Origin: Corylus avellana
Taxonomy: Eukaryota > Streptophyta > Magnoliopsida > Fagales > Betulaceae
NCBI RefSeq assembly: GCF_901000735.1
Contig: NC_081544.1
Location: 24,110,264 to 24,174,263 of the forward strand
Direction of reading: 5' to 3'
Length of the DNA stretch: 64,000 bases
Below the pieces are notes generated by a model, which was not told the origin of the DNA, ran no database searches, and saw nothing but the letters and a program-made list of their open reading frames with translations. Shown here one piece after another: positions 13,876-27,100 of the stretch. A program made the translations under genes and the position numbers. How positions within the stretch are numbered: the first letter of the stretch is position 1; each line of letters opens with the position of its first letter.

Positions 13876-13982
13876 CCTCAAGGGGTAGCTCAATCGACTA
13901 TAAATTAAGCCTCGTGAAGCGAAAGTTACTAGTTTAAATTTCCCTCTCCCCTTTGTGTGGACATGTAAAAAAAAAAAAAAAA
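13876..13982 (+). mobile_element. tRNA-derived SINE with perfect target-site duplication
   Basis: 107 bp: GGGGTAGCTCAATCGAC (A-box-like) near the 5' end, 'AGTTTAAATTT' in the B-box position, then an 18-base poly(A). It is flanked by the perfect 9-bp repeat AATTATTGT (13867-13875, 13983-13991). Non-coding and non-autonomous; it would depend on a LINE for movement. Confidence 0.85.
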
Positions 13983-14779
13983 AATTATTGTTGCTATCTA
14001 CAAGTGATTCACATCACTTCTCACATGTTTTTTCTTCTTCCTTCCAGCTTTTTGTAAGATTGTGGTATTCTATGTAGTCTAGTGATCAACAAAACATGTT
14101 GAGTCTCATATTCAAGCAATTGATGTTTTAGATTTATCGCATTGGACCTATAAAATTCTTCCAAAAAATTTTACTGAAGACCTCTTAAAACTCTAATCCA
14201 GAAACCCTCGATTTTGTCATTATTAGAGTCAAACTCTGGTCCAGAAACCCTTAAGATTAAAAGATTCTTATGTCATTATTAGAGTCAAACCCATAATTTA
14301 TATTAAATAAGATATAGATGAGTTTTACACTCAAATTAAAGAACTTTCTGATAAAAAGTTGCTAGAAGAAACTAACATTTTTTTTTAGTCCAACTTTTAT
14401 GCTAAGAAATGATAGCTAGTCACGAAGTCAAAAGAGAAAACAGCTCCTATGGTAATAAACTATAAGAAGCTTAATAAACAATTAGAATTTAATAAATATT
14501 TTATTTCTTAGAAAGATCTTTTGGTTAATCAAACCAAATGGACTGTAAGTGAGGATTTTGGAAAACACAATTAACAAAAGAATCTAAAACTTTCACAGCT
14601 TTTAGTACTCTTAGAGGATATTACCATTAACAAGCAGCTGGTCAATATTAATTTGTGGGAAGGAATCCATGAATCATGAACAAGGAGATTGGATTACTAT
14701 AGCCAAAAAGGCTACAAAAGCTCCTAACGAGTACTTAATCAAGATGTCCATTGTATTTAAAGGATTCCAACAAAAAATC

Positions 14780-15350
14780 TATAGGCTCTGAAACTTGTTA
14801 CATAAAACGCTAAGAGAACTTTTACTATAAGACACTCAAACTTATTTGTCATTCAATGATCTCTTCAAAAGTTGCTTACACTTTTTATAAAAACGTATTA
14901 AATAAAAAGATAAGAAAAAGATAAATGACGAGACAATCTTAAACCAACACTTCGATCAATACTCGTTAAAAAATAAGAAAAAATAAAAATCCAAGGATTA
15001 TAAGTCCGGATTGTCACCTTAAAATTTTGAGATAATTTTGTGATAAAAATATAATATATATAGCAGAACTCAAAGAAAAAGTATATTTTGTTTTTTGTAA
15101 AGATAACGTGTTGTACAAAATATGTTGTTATTTACTTACGATTGAAGTAAAGTCTCCAATAAGCTGGCAGATTCCCACAAGAATGTGCAGAAACAAGGGA
15201 GAGACATATCCAAGAGAAATCATGTAAAGGCAGAATGCACGTACGTTGAAATTGTTATGGCTATAAATAGAATAGGGCAGAAGAAGAAGCCAACTTCTCT
15301 GTTCTTCCCCAAAGGGGCCAAGAGTTTCTAAATAGCCTCTGATCAACAAT
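14780..15350 (+). promoter_or_regulatory. Upstream region and TATA box of SEO copy 2
   Basis: Aligns with 60-165 plus 1320-1606 upstream of SEO copy 1, where the H3-carrying TIR element is inserted. Shared phrases include 'cattcaatgatctct.caaaag.gttgctta', 'tttttgtaaagataac' and 'gattcccgca/acaag'. TATAAATAG at 15263-15271 lies about 80 bp before the ATG at 15351. The alignment shows that the two genes arose by duplication that included the promoter. Confidence 0.65.
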
Positions 15351-15889
15351 ATGTCTGAAAATAAGATGGTGCCAGTTACCGTACACAAAGCCGTTAAGGG
15401 TAAGCTGAGCGTGTTCACCATGTCTGACGAGTAGATCATGACCCAAATTTATGCAACTCATGTCCATGCTGACGAAAAGTTTGATGCCGACTTTCTTTTC
15501 ATTGTCGCCGAAAACATTCTTAAGCGAGCCACCCAGATTGTTGACAATATTGTCGTGCTGGTATATATATATATATATGTTTCTACCATGCATTATAAGA
15601 TCATTTTTTTTTTTTAGGATTCACTATAATATTGTCGTAACACTTTTTAGATAAAAAAAAAAAAAACACTCAGCGTTTTGAAAATGGCAAAGAGGTGAGT
15701 ATTAAGAATTTAAGATTTGAACACGTTTATTATAGAAGAGAACTTGGAGGAAAATGCTTTTTTATTTTTTTTATTTTTTATTTTCAATAAATTTCTCCAT
15801 ATATTATTATAGGGTGCTCCGTTACAGTAAGAGAACTTGGAGGAATTATTAGATCCACTACAAGCAATCTGGTCTTTAGCGACCAAACA

Positions 15890-16830
15890 AATAGCGGCGA
15901 CTCAAAAGTCGCCGCTATTGATGGGTCATTAGCGGTGACTTTTTTAAGTCGCTGCTAATGACACATCAATAGCGGCGACTTTTGAGTCGCCGCTAATAGT
16001 GGACGCTTAAAACAAAAAAAAAAATATTATTTAGTAGCTACAACAATAAAGGCGACCAAAAGTCTCCGCTACTAACCATCATTAGCGGCGACTCCAATGG
16101 GTTGCCGCTATTAAGAAACAATAGCGGCGACAGGGGTCGCCGCTAATAATACTCCAAACAGCGGCGACCCAAAAGTCGCCGCTGATGAGTGTCAACAGCG
16201 GCGACTATTAGGAGTCGCCGCTAATGTGTAGTCAATAGCGGCGACTTTACGGTCGCCGCTATTGACATAAGAAAAAATTTTAAAAAATAATTAAAAAAAT
16301 TCAATAGCGGCGACCATGAAGTCGCCGCTATTAATGGGTCATTAGCGGCGACCTTTTGAGTTGCCGCTAATGACCCCTCAATAGCGGCAACTCCTAGGTC
16401 GCCTCTATTGACACGGGAAAAAGTAATTAAAAATTAAGCAGCGGCGACCCTAAAGTTGCCGCTGATGAGTGTCAACAGCGGCCACTCTTAAGAGTCGCCG
16501 CTAATGAGTAGTCAATAGCGGCGACTTTGAAGTTGCCGCTATTGACATAACAAAAAATTTAAAAAAATAATTAAAAAACTCAATAGCGGCGACTCTGGGG
16601 TCGCCGCTATTAACAGGTGAAAAAGTAATTAAAAATTAAGCAGCGGCGACCCTAAAGTCGCCGCTGATGAGTGTCAACAGCGGCCACTCTCAAGAGTCGC
16701 CGCTAATGAGTAGTCAATAGTGGCGACTTTGCAGTCGCCGCTATTGACATAAGAAAAAATTTTAAAAGATAATTAGCCGCTAATGACCCATTAATAGTGG
16801 CGACTTTGTAGTGGCCGCTATTTACCCCTG
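15890..16830. repeat. Left subterminal palindromes of CACTA 1
   Basis: About 16 short palindromes with arms AGCGGCGAC and GTCGCCGCT around 4-8-base loops, spaced by 'caatag', 'cattag' or 'aacagc' words. Mirror copies occupy 21957-22470. Such arrays are where CACTA transposases bind. Confidence 0.85.
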
Positions 16831-17079
16831 GAAAATATATATATATATATTGGGGCGATGCTATTAACCCTACATGTATAATAGAAAAAATTATTTACCA
16901 AAAATTCACCTCCGATAATTTGTCATTATTTCTTTTATATTAATTATTGGTGAATTTGTTTTCTATTTTCTATTCTTATTTTATATAAAAAATCAATATT
17001 TATTTTTTTCTTTTAAAGAAAACAAATTCTCCTATTAATTATTATTGAAGTTTTCTATTTCTTATTCTTATTTTAACGT

Positions 17080-18240
17080 TTGATCGAACAATTGACCGAT
17101 CTTGGTGAATTAATTCGATTGATTGTGATAGGATCAAATAATTGATCAAACATCTGATCGATCCAGGTGAATTAGTTCGATTGATCGTGATATGATCAAA
17201 TGATCGATCAAACATCGATCCTAATGAATTAGTTCGATTGATAGTGATGGGATCAAATGTTTAATCGAGCATCCAATCAATCTTGGTGAATTAGTTCGAT
17301 TGATCGTGATAAGAACAAATTATTGATCGAACATCCGATTGATTCTAATGAATTAGTTCGATTGATCGTGATAGGATCAAATGTTCGGTCAAACATCCGA
17401 TCGATCTAAATGAATTAGTTCGATTGATCGTAATATGTTTAAATGATCGATCAAACATCCGATCGATCCTAATGAATTAGTTCGATTGATCGCGATAGGA
17501 TCAAATGTTCGATCAAACATCTGATCGATCCTAATAAATTAGTTTGATTGATCTTGATAGAATCAAATGTTCGATCAATCTTACTGAATTAGTTCGATTG
17601 ATCATGATAGAATCAAATGTTCGATCAATCTTACTAAATTAATTCGATTGATCTTGATATGATCAAATTATCGATCAAACATCCGATTGATCCTACTGAA
17701 TTAATTCGATTGATCGTGATAGGATCAAATGATTGATCAAACATCCGATCGCTGCTAATGAATTAGTTAGATTGATCGTGATAGGATCAAATGATTGATC
17801 AGACATTCGATCACTCCTAATGAATTAGTTAGATTGATCGTGATAGGATAAAATGATCGCTCAAACATCCGATCGATCTAGGTAAATTAGTTCGATTGAT
17901 CGTGATAGGATCAAACGATCGATCCTAAGGAATTAGTTCGATTGATCGTGATAGGATCAAATGATTGGTCAAACATCTAATCGATCCTTGTGAATTAGTT
18001 CGATTGATTGTGATAAGATCAAATAATCGATTAAACATCTGATCGAACCTTGTGAATTGGTTCGATTGATCGTGATAAGATCAAATGATCGATTAAACAT
18101 CCGATCGATCATAATGAATTAATTCGATTGATCGTGATAGGATTAAATGTTCGATCAAACATCCGATCGATCCTAGTGAATTAGTTTGATTGATCGTGAT
18201 ATGATCAATTGATAGATCAAACTAGATACGATTGATGGTT
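17080..18240. repeat. 62-bp GATC-rich tandem array (CACTA 1)
   Basis: About 18 diverged units built from the words 'gattgatcgtgatagg', 'atcaaatgatcgatcaaac', 'atccgatcgatcc' and 'taatgaattagttc'. Unit length is about 62 bp; some units are truncated. Another partial unit lies at 18455-18560. The same array type is present in CACTA 2 (38630-39480). Confidence 0.9.
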
Positions 18241-18900
18241 CAATCGAATATTCAATTGAACTGTGAGCTTTTTATATTATCTTAGTGCCTTAGTTATATT
18301 GATCTTGTATTATCTTTGGATTTTGTATTATTTTATAATTAATTATAAGATAAATATCAACTTAATGATCTTTATCATAAAAATTTATTAAACGGAAATT
18401 TTTAGTTAATATTATAATAATAAAAACATATTACAAGAGAAAAATTAAAAAAACAAACATCCGATCGATCCTAGTGAATTAGTTCGATTGATCGTGATAT
18501 GATCAATTGATAGATCAAACTGGATACAATTGAAGGTTCAATGGAACATTCAATTGAACTGTAAGCTTTTTATATTATCTTAGTGCCTTAGGGTGCGTTT
18601 GGGAGTGCGTTTTGAAAAAAATAATCTGCGATTTTAAACCAAATCGCAATTTTATGGTATTTGGGATTGCGATTTTAACAACGTAAATTTTAAAATCGTA
18701 AAAAAATCTGCGATTTCCATAAGCTGATTAGAGGGTGCTTATTTGAAAAAGTGCGAATTTAAAATAAAATCACGATTTTTATTAAAAAGATATTTGGCGC
18801 AATAGTTACCTTTTTTAGAACGGGAATGAAAAAAATACTAAGAATATCCACCTAAAATATATTAAAAACCTTCTTTTCTCTTTTTTTTTTTTTTTTTTTT

Positions 18901-19000
18901 NNNNNNNNNNNNNNNNNNNNNNNNNNNNNNNNNNNNNNNNNNNNNNNNNNNNNNNNNNNNNNNNNNNNNNNNNNNNNNNNNNNNNNNNNNNNNNNNNNNN
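18901..19000. other. Assembly gap (100 N)
   Basis: Exactly 100 N, the conventional placeholder for a gap of unknown size, preceded by a poly-T run. Confidence 1.
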
Positions 19001-20919
19001 GTTTTCTTCCACCTTCATGGCGGTCACTGTATGCAATTCCATGCTTGTAGCTTTCTGAATGCATGAAGAGAAACTCTATGTTAACTCGATTTGGGGAGTG
19101 TTTTTTGTTTGACAAAGTTTCCTAATGTGAAAACTATATTTGTGTTTTGGTTGTTTGTTAATGTTTTTGTTTGGAGAAGGGAAAACAAAAATTTTAACAA
19201 ATAGAGCCATGATTTTAGAGCACAACAACCTAAATCTTTTGTTTGCGTTATTGGGGTGGCCATACTATTTCCATAGTCGTGAAGGTGGTTCGACTATTCT
19301 CAAAATATGAGGGTGGCCGAACCACCTCAAAGGCCGTTTGGTGGTTCGAACACCCATTCTGCATTTTTATACCATGTAGGGCAATGTATAACTCTGCATT
19401 TTTAATATGGACAGGATTACCATCTTTTTATTTATTTCTTTATTAGTTTTCCCTAATCTTTGTCTTTCTGTGAATATGTGGTTCTTTATATATCTCTTTC
19501 CTCTTCCTTTTTTTTAAAAAAAAAAAAAAAAAAAAATTCTGTGTATATAATTGCAGATACCATCTTTGGATCTCGTGCATCTTCTGGCAGGAACCTTCTT
19601 CAAGCTAGAAAAGGTTTGACTTACTATGCATTGCTGGGTTTGACTTGCTATGCATTGCTGTGAGTGTGAGATCTGATAGCTCAAAGTTTCAAACATTGGT
19701 TTTATGCCCATTCTTTCAAGTTTTCAATTAGGTCTAGTTGGATGATAAAGATGCATCAAATTTGTTATATTGTGTGGCGTGCTAGCTGATTTATTTCTAG
19801 AGGCTTATAGATTTGCATTTTCAGGCATTGCCCTTTGTAACCATTACTACTAATTTTTGCCTTTCAGATTCCCTTCCTATTATTATTATCCTTTTTTTTT
19901 GTGGGTTTTGAGGATTTTCTTTTTTGTTTTTAGTAAAAAGCATTACGGAAATGGTATTGAGAAATTAATTGAATTAAAGCCTAGCGACTAAGGTTTTGAC
20001 TTTGTGCATGATTATACTGAGTTTAATTAGTCATATCTCTGATCCATTCAGGCCATATGGCCATGGGTTGTCTATATACCCATATGATGATAGAATAGCC
20101 AACTGGTTTCTGATGTGCATATATCTAATTCCTCTATAGCCAACCAAAAATTCTGCAAAGAGCCCTTGCTTTGTTACTTGATGAGAGGTGCCGTATTTGA
20201 TGGAGAACATTGCTATGGAAGTTCATTTGTTTGCAATCTTTTGAATGTTTTTGTTTTCTCTTCTCAAAAGAATAGTTATTTCAAACCTATTGTCACTCAC
20301 TTGTTGGTGGAAGTACTGTGAATTGTAGTGAGCGGGAGGCTTGCATGGAGTTATAAGGATGAGTAGAATGTGAATTGGAGTGTTTGGTTTTTGATTATAT
20401 TTGTTTGTTGGTTTGCGTTTGTGACCTCATTAATCATATAAGTTTGTGTTTGTGTTTGATTGTGGTAATTAAGGCCGAGAATCTTTTTTTTGTCTTAAGT
20501 TATTTGTTTCAGGAAAAAAGAATTGCTTTTAGTCTTAGTTAATTCTTTTTATTTTTTATTTTTTTTTATTTTTGTTTTAGTTTGTTCATGTGATTGTTTG
20601 TTTCAGATCAGTGAGCTAGACCCAGCTTATAGTTAGATCTAACAACTAGTTTGACACCCCAAGAAGCGATTGTGTGTTGTTTGTTTGCTAGCTTTGTGAT
20701 GAAAACTGGTATGAGGTGTTTGTCTTTTATGAGCTTTTTACTTGTTTTTTTTTACATGTATATTAGATTCCCTTTTGTCTTTCTTTCTCGGCCAAAGATT
20801 TCTCTCAACTTCTGTAAAGGTTGTAGAGATGTTCCACCGTTATGTGAGTTGCTCTTATTTTTATAAGAATTTGCAAGCATGTAAATAGCAAATACTAGAA
20901 GCATTTGAATAAAAGATAG

Positions 20920-21860
20920 TGTTATTCCTTTGCTTGATGAGATGAAGTCCTTTATTTTTTTTTTTGACATAGTTTGTGCTCATAGTTTTTTTTTTGGGTG
21001 GTTTAGTTTGATTGACTTGGCATGAGTTTACTTTTGATTATAACTTTATATTGTCCGGACGTCCCCAACATGTCATTATTTTGTGTTATTGTTTCCCTCT
21101 TTCCCTTTTTGTTTCATGATAAGAAGTGAATCTTTGAATCCACTTGTCCTTCCATATGCAATGCTTGCACCAACTTGTTTTAATGGTTTAGCTATTATTC
21201 CTTTGCTTGATGAGATGAAGTCTTTTATTTTTTTTTGGACATAGTTTGTTCATAGGTGAGGACTAACCCTTCAATATATGTAAGGTTTGTTGCTCTTAGG
21301 GTCCACAATTCAAAGCCAAGCCTTGGATTGGGTGGTTTAGTTTGATTGACTTGGCATGAGTTTACTTTTGATTATAACCTTATTGTCCGGACATCCCCAA
21401 CATGTCATTATTTTGTGTTATTGTTTCTCTCTTTCACTTTTTGTTTCATGATAAGAAGTGAATCCTTGAATCCACTTGTCCTTCCATATGCAATGCTTGC
21501 ACCAACTTGTTTTAATGGTTTAGCTATTATTCCTTTGCTTGATGAGATGAAGTTCTTTATTTTTTTTTGGACATAGTTTGTGCTCATAGGTGAGGACTCA
21601 AACCCTTCAATATATGTAAGGTTTGTTGCTCTTAGGGTCCACAATTCAAAGGCAAGCCTTGGATTGGGTGGTTTAATTTGATTGACTAGGCATGAGTTTA
21701 CTTTTGATTATAACCTTATTGTCCGGACGTCCCCAACATGTCATTATTTTGTGTTATTGTTTCCCTCACTTTTTGTTTCATGATAAGAAGTGAATCCTTG
21801 AATCCACTTGTCCTTTCATATATATGCAATGCTTGCACCAATTAACTTTAGTTATCTCTA
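20920..21860. repeat. Three imperfect tandem copies of a ~330-bp segment
   Basis: The phrase 'ttattcctttgcttgatga' recurs at about 20922, 21195 and 21525, followed each time by 'ggattgggtggttta', 'attgtccggac.tcccc' and 'gcaatgcttgcacca'. The spacings are about 270 and 330 bp. It lies inside CACTA 1 and is non-coding. Confidence 0.85.
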
Positions 21861-21926
21861 GTGATTTGACTATAAATAGGCTTGATGTAATTCTCGTAAC
21901 TGCTATATAACAACATTTATTATAAG

Positions 21927-21958
<32 letters not shown>

Positions 21959-22610
21959 GAGGTCGCCGCTAAATGATTTTTTTTCCTTACGATTATCAAT
22001 AGCGGCGACCAAGATGTCGCCGCTACTGATGGTCAATATCAATAGCGGCCACGTTATGGTCGCCGCTACTGTCCATCAATAGCGGCGACCTAGAAGGTCG
22101 CCGCTACTGACTGTCAATAGTGGCGACCTTATAGTCGCCGCTATTGATTGTCAATAGTGGCGACTTTATGGTCGCCGCTACTGTCCATCAATAGTGGCGA
22201 CTTTTTTGTCGCCGCTATTTAAAAACATCAGTAGCGGCGACAAGAATGTCGCCGCTATTGACCATCATCAGCGGCGACAAACGGCTCATTTTAACTTTTT
22301 TTTTGCGGCAACAAGAAAAAGTCATTAGCGGCGACCCCAAATGTCGCCGCTATTGATCATCAGTGGCGGATTAATACCAGCAACTGAATAGCAGCCAAGG
22401 GTCACCGCTATTGATCAATAGCGGCGACATTTTGCTCATTAGCGGCGACTTTGGGTCGCCGCTAATGAGCAAATTTCTTGTAGTGATCTTGTGTTGTGAA
22501 ATGAAAAAAAGGGTGATTTCTCGCTAGCCCAGCCCTAGAGGAGAAGTATTAGTTTTTCATGATCTCGTGAGATTAGTGAGTGGATTTAATTTTGTCAACG
22601 ATTTCAAACA

Positions 22611-24180
22611 ATGGCGGATGACCTCTCAAATCTCTGGGCAAAATTATCTTTGTCTGAGGGAGAGGATGCCGAGGTTGAGATCCAAGCAGTGGATGTGACA
22701 AAGGTGGTTAGGCGTGGATTATCATGCATAGTGGGGAAATTGATGTCGGAGAGAGTAGTGAGTAAGGAGACCATCAAAACCACGCTCAAGCGTTGGTGGC
22801 GTTTAACCGGGGCTATGACTTTCAAAGTTTTAAGAGGGAATTTATTCCTGATCGAATTTGAATATGCAAACGACAAGAAGCGAGTCTTAGAAGGAAGACC
22901 ATGGGTATTTGAAGGAAACCTTTTTCTGGTGGAAGATTTCAATGGCCAGTCTTCGCCCTCAGAAATCAGCTTTGATAAAGCTGCTTTCTGGGTATGAATG
23001 TTGAAGCTTTCGTTGGCATGTATGAGCAGAGAAGTAGGGATCAAAATCGGAGCCTCAGTTGGGATTGTTGAGGAAGTCGATACTGATGGAGATGGGATTG
23101 GATGGGGAGAATTCTTACGAGTGAAGATTTTGATTGATTTATATAAACCTCTCTCCAGTGGTCGGATGATGAAATATGACGGGAAATCACATTTGATTGG
23201 TTTTCAATATGAACAGTTACCAAAATTCTGCTTCCATTGTGGTGTAATCTGTCATGGGCCAGAAGGGTGTCTGAAGAGGAAAACAATGAAAAATCAGGAG
23301 GACCTAACTCAATTCGGGCCATGGATGCGAGCGCAATCCCCAACCAGGAGCGGCGATCGCATTCAGGACCGGTATGCAGGAAGATTCCCGCAGCAGGAGG
23401 AAGAAGAAAGACCAAGAAGGGCTGAACAGGTGGGTCGCAAAAGTCGGGGCCAGAAACGGGGAGGGGAGGAGTCCGGTGAGGGCGACGATGATGGCAAGCA
23501 AAATCGGGAAAGTAATAAATGCAATCCCACAGAATATGCATGCAATTATGATGACGGGAATTGGGGGGGAGAAACGCAGGGATTTTTTCAAACAAAAGCC
23601 AGACAGGTATGGAAAGCAATAAAGTGGGAGTTATGAAAGAACATTTTGAATTTCAATCCACTAAAACACCGGCGCAAGGAAAACTGTCTCAAAAAGGAAA
23701 AAATCAAGATGCCATCAAGGGACACATGCTGGCAGATTTATCTTCTTATAGCAACCAACGCTTGACAGCTAAGGGTACGTGGCAGGCTAGGAATGACATG
23801 CAATCCAAAAATCAATCCCAACAGGATGTGGGCCTTGAAGATGTATTCAATAAGGCTGGGAGCCCATTCACTGGCTTGGTTTTAACGGAGGTTGAAAACT
23901 CTATCAAGGTAGCCAAGGAGGGGAGATTGTGGGGAAAGGAGAAGAATATTAGTGGCCTAGAAGGGACTCTAGCACCATGGAAAAGGAAAACAGAGATGCG
24001 ATGGTGACAACTAATGACATCCTAAGCACTCCTGAAACCATTTGTAAAAAACGGGTAGTTGGAGATGGAGAAAAGACTATAGGGAATGCAACAAAGGTAT
24101 GCTCCGGGATTATTGATGGTGACTCTTATGACGGTTTGGGGTTGGCAGTGGCTGATGACCAGCCTCGCCAACCGCTATGA
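22611..24180 (+). pseudogene. LINE ORF1 (DUF4283 plus zinc knuckle), broken
   Basis: Nucleic-acid-binding ORF1 protein of a plant L1 LINE. It starts at MADDLSNLWAKLSL (22611). The DUF4283-like region (RGNLFLIEFEYANDKKRVLEGRPWVF type) ends at an in-frame TGA (22995-22997) in the place of a codon after FWV. The frame then continues from 22998 with DUF4283 C-terminal text and a zinc knuckle CFHCGVICHGPEGC (about 23230-23272), followed by a basic, charged tail to 23636. Frameshifts carry the tail through 23561-24007 and 23977-24180. The final TGA overlaps the ORF2 start in ATGA. Confidence 0.85.
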
Positions 24181-27100
24181 ATATATTAAGCTGGAACTAT
24201 CGGGGGCTTGGGAACCCCCGAACAGTTCATGACTTTTGCCGCATGGTGAAAGAAAAGTGCCCAAACCTAGTCTTTTTAATGGAGACTAAATTGTGGAAAC
24301 CAAAATTGGAGATTATACGTTTGAAGGTGGGTTTTACAAACATGTTTGTAGTGGATTGTGTGGGCAGAAGTGGGGGCCTGGCTTTATTTTGGGAGGAAGG
24401 ATGGGAGGTGGAGGTCCAAAACTATAGTCATAGACACATAAATGCTATAGTTCATGACCAACATCTAGCTTTAGAATGGAAGTTTACCGGTTTTTACGGC
24501 AACCCGGACCAGACAAAAAGAAATGAAGCCTGGGAACTATTGAAGCATTTGGCTCATTTTGCCCCGGACCCGTGGTTAGTTATCGGTGATTTTAATGAAG
24601 TTTTGACAATGTCTGAAAAACTTGGGGGAAACACAAGACAACGACACCTCATGGAAGCGTTCCGACAAACGATAGAGGTTTGTGGATTGACTGACTTGGG
24701 CTATAATGGCCCAAAATTCACGTGGAGCAACTGTCAAAAGGGAACGACACTCATTAAGGAGAGACTTGACCGAGGGCTTTGTAATTTAGCATGGAGGGAT
24801 TTTTTTCCAGACTCGCAACTCTCTGTGGGTGTGGCAGTAAGTTCAGACCATACTCCTTTGGTGCTAAACCTAAGTGGGGCTGTTATAAAAGCTAGAAGAG
24901 GCCCACGGTTTTTTATGATGCAAGCTGGGCAGTGGACACAGAGTGCAGGGAGATTATAAAAAATTCGTGGACAGAAGAGGTGCGGCCTACTTTGGATTGG
25001 GAAAGTCTTTCTTCAAAGGTGGGACATTGTATGGCGAATGTTCTTCATTGGAGGAGGGAAACCAAAAACAAAAAATGTGTGTCTATTGCTACTCTGCAGA
25101 AAAAACTTTTAATACTACAAACCAGGGAAGATGGCTTGGTTGAAGAAGAAATAAAAAAAAATTCAGGTGGACCTTCAAATGTTATTGGACAAGGAGGAGC
25201 TTTGGTGGCGACAAAGGGAGAAGGAGGAATGGCTCAAGTTTGGAGATCGCAATACTAAGTATTTTCATGCTTGCGCCAATTTCAAAAAAAGGCAAAATCA
25301 TGTGAGGAGGATCACGGATGAAGCGGGACTGACCTGGGAGACAGAGGAGGCTGTAGGGGAGCTTTTGTAGACTATTTCACGCAGCTGTTCACTCAGGGTC
25401 CAATCGGCGATTACAGCCCTTGCATTCAGCCCATTGCTGGCTGGGTTACTCATAACATGAATGAGGAGTTGCTGCAGAATTTCACAGCAGTGGAGGTTCA
25501 AGAAGCCCTATTTCAAATGGCGTCTTTAAAAGCGCCGGGACCGGATGGACTAAACGCATGTTTTTTCCAACAAAATTGGTCCACCATGGGGGAGGAGGTA
25601 TGTGGAGTTTTACTTGGTATTCTTAATTCTGGTATTTTGCCCCAAGCTATGAATTTAACCCATGTAGCTCTTATACCAAAGACTAAGAACCCAAAGTATG
25701 TCACGGAATTTAGGCCGATTAGCTTATGTAATGTCTTATATAAAATCATTTCAAAAGTGCTAGCAAATCGGCTTAAAAAAATTTTACCCATGATTATTGA
25801 CCCCACGCAAAGTGCTTTTATTCCGAGACGTTTAATCACGGATAATGTGCTAGCGGCTTATGAAACGCTACACACGATGCATTTGGGGATGAGGGGAAAA
25901 AAGAGTTTTATGGCCGTTAAGCTCGACATGAGCAAGGCTTATGATAGGGTGGAGTGGGGTTTTTTGGAAGCCGTAATGGAGCGGATGGGGTTTGATGGGA
26001 GATGGATTTCCTTGATAATGATGTGTGTGAAGACGGTGAAACATTCGATATTGGTGAATGGGAACCCTTGTGTCCTTATCACCCCATCCTGGGGTCTCCG
26101 CCAAGGTGACCCTATATCACCTTACCTGTTTCTTCTTTGTGCAGAAGCTCTGAGTGCTATGCTGACCCAAGCCAATACGGAGGGAAGGTTGACAGGGGTT
26201 CCTACATCGAAAAAGGGGCCGGCACTTAGTCACTTCTTTTTCGCCGATGACAGTTTACTGTTTTGCAGGGCCAACTTATCTCAATGGAATTATCTGGCAT
26301 CCATTTTACAAAAGTATGAGGAGGCGTCGGGGCAAAAGATGAACACAAATAAGACGGCCATATTCTTTAGTAGAAATACATCAAATGAAGACAAGCAACA
26401 CATCCAAGAGATAGCGGGGATCTCGACAAATCAGCGTTATGACACCTATTTGGGGCTGCCCGCCTTGGTGGGAAGATCTCGAACCGGTGCTTTTAAATGT
26501 ATTAAAGAAAGGGTGTGGAAGCGTCTCCAGGATTGGAAACTCAAGTTCTTGTCCCAGGCCAAAAAGGAAATTCTCCTAAAAGTCGTGATACAAGCCATAC
26601 CCACTTTTTGTATGGGTGTGTTCCGACTTCCGAAGGTGCTTTGTAAGGAGATTAATTCCCTCATGATGAAGTTCTTTTGGGGCCATCAAGAAAATGAGAG
26701 AAAAATCCATTGGATGAGTTGGAGTAAGATGGGCTTTTCTAAAAATCAAGGAGGTTTGGGTTTCCGTGATCTTGTTTGTTTCAACAAAGCCCTTTTGGCA
26801 AAACAGATTTGGCGCCTTTGGAAAACACCGGACAGTTTAATTGCAAGGATATTGAAGGCCAAGTACTACCCAACATGTACGGTTCTTGAAGCTTCTTTAG
26901 GAAACCGGCCTTCCTTAGCATGGCGGAGTATCCAGGGCGCTAGTGATCTTGTCAAAGATGGCTTACTATGGAGAGTTGGAAATGGCAAATCAGTTCATAT
27001 ATGGAAGGATAGGTGGCTGCCTAGACCTACCACATACACGGTGATCTCTCTTCCTTCAATACTTGACCCAAATGCAACGGTTAGCCAACTCATTGATGTA

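Larger units (their letters stand above)
15856..22485. mobile_element. CACTA element 1, 6.6 kb, non-autonomous
   Basis: Starts CACTACAAG and ends TTTCTTGTAGTG, with a 3-bp target-site duplication ATC (15853-15855, 22486-22488). Subterminal palindromes of the type AGCGGCGAC-n-GTCGCCGCT crowd both ends (15890-16830 and 21957-22470). The interior holds a 62-bp tandem array (17080-18240), an assembly gap (18901-19000), a 'gggtgcgtttggga' MITE-like start near 18591, and a triplicated ~330-bp segment (20920-21860). A possible captured exon with AG/GT borders lies at about 19557-19612; I do not recognise it. I see no transposase domain, though the gap could hide sequence. Confidence 0.92.

Noticed and set aside
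17080..18240. Regular array that could be mistaken for a CRISPR array
   Set aside because: Units are head-to-tail without unique spacers, diverged, and inside a plant CACTA element.
18815..19115. Open frames running through the N gap with lysine runs
   Set aside because: They exist only because the gap is read as X; the flanks are poly-T/poly-A.
23041..23619. Minus-strand 192-codon frame
   Set aside because: Antisense shadow of LINE ORF1.
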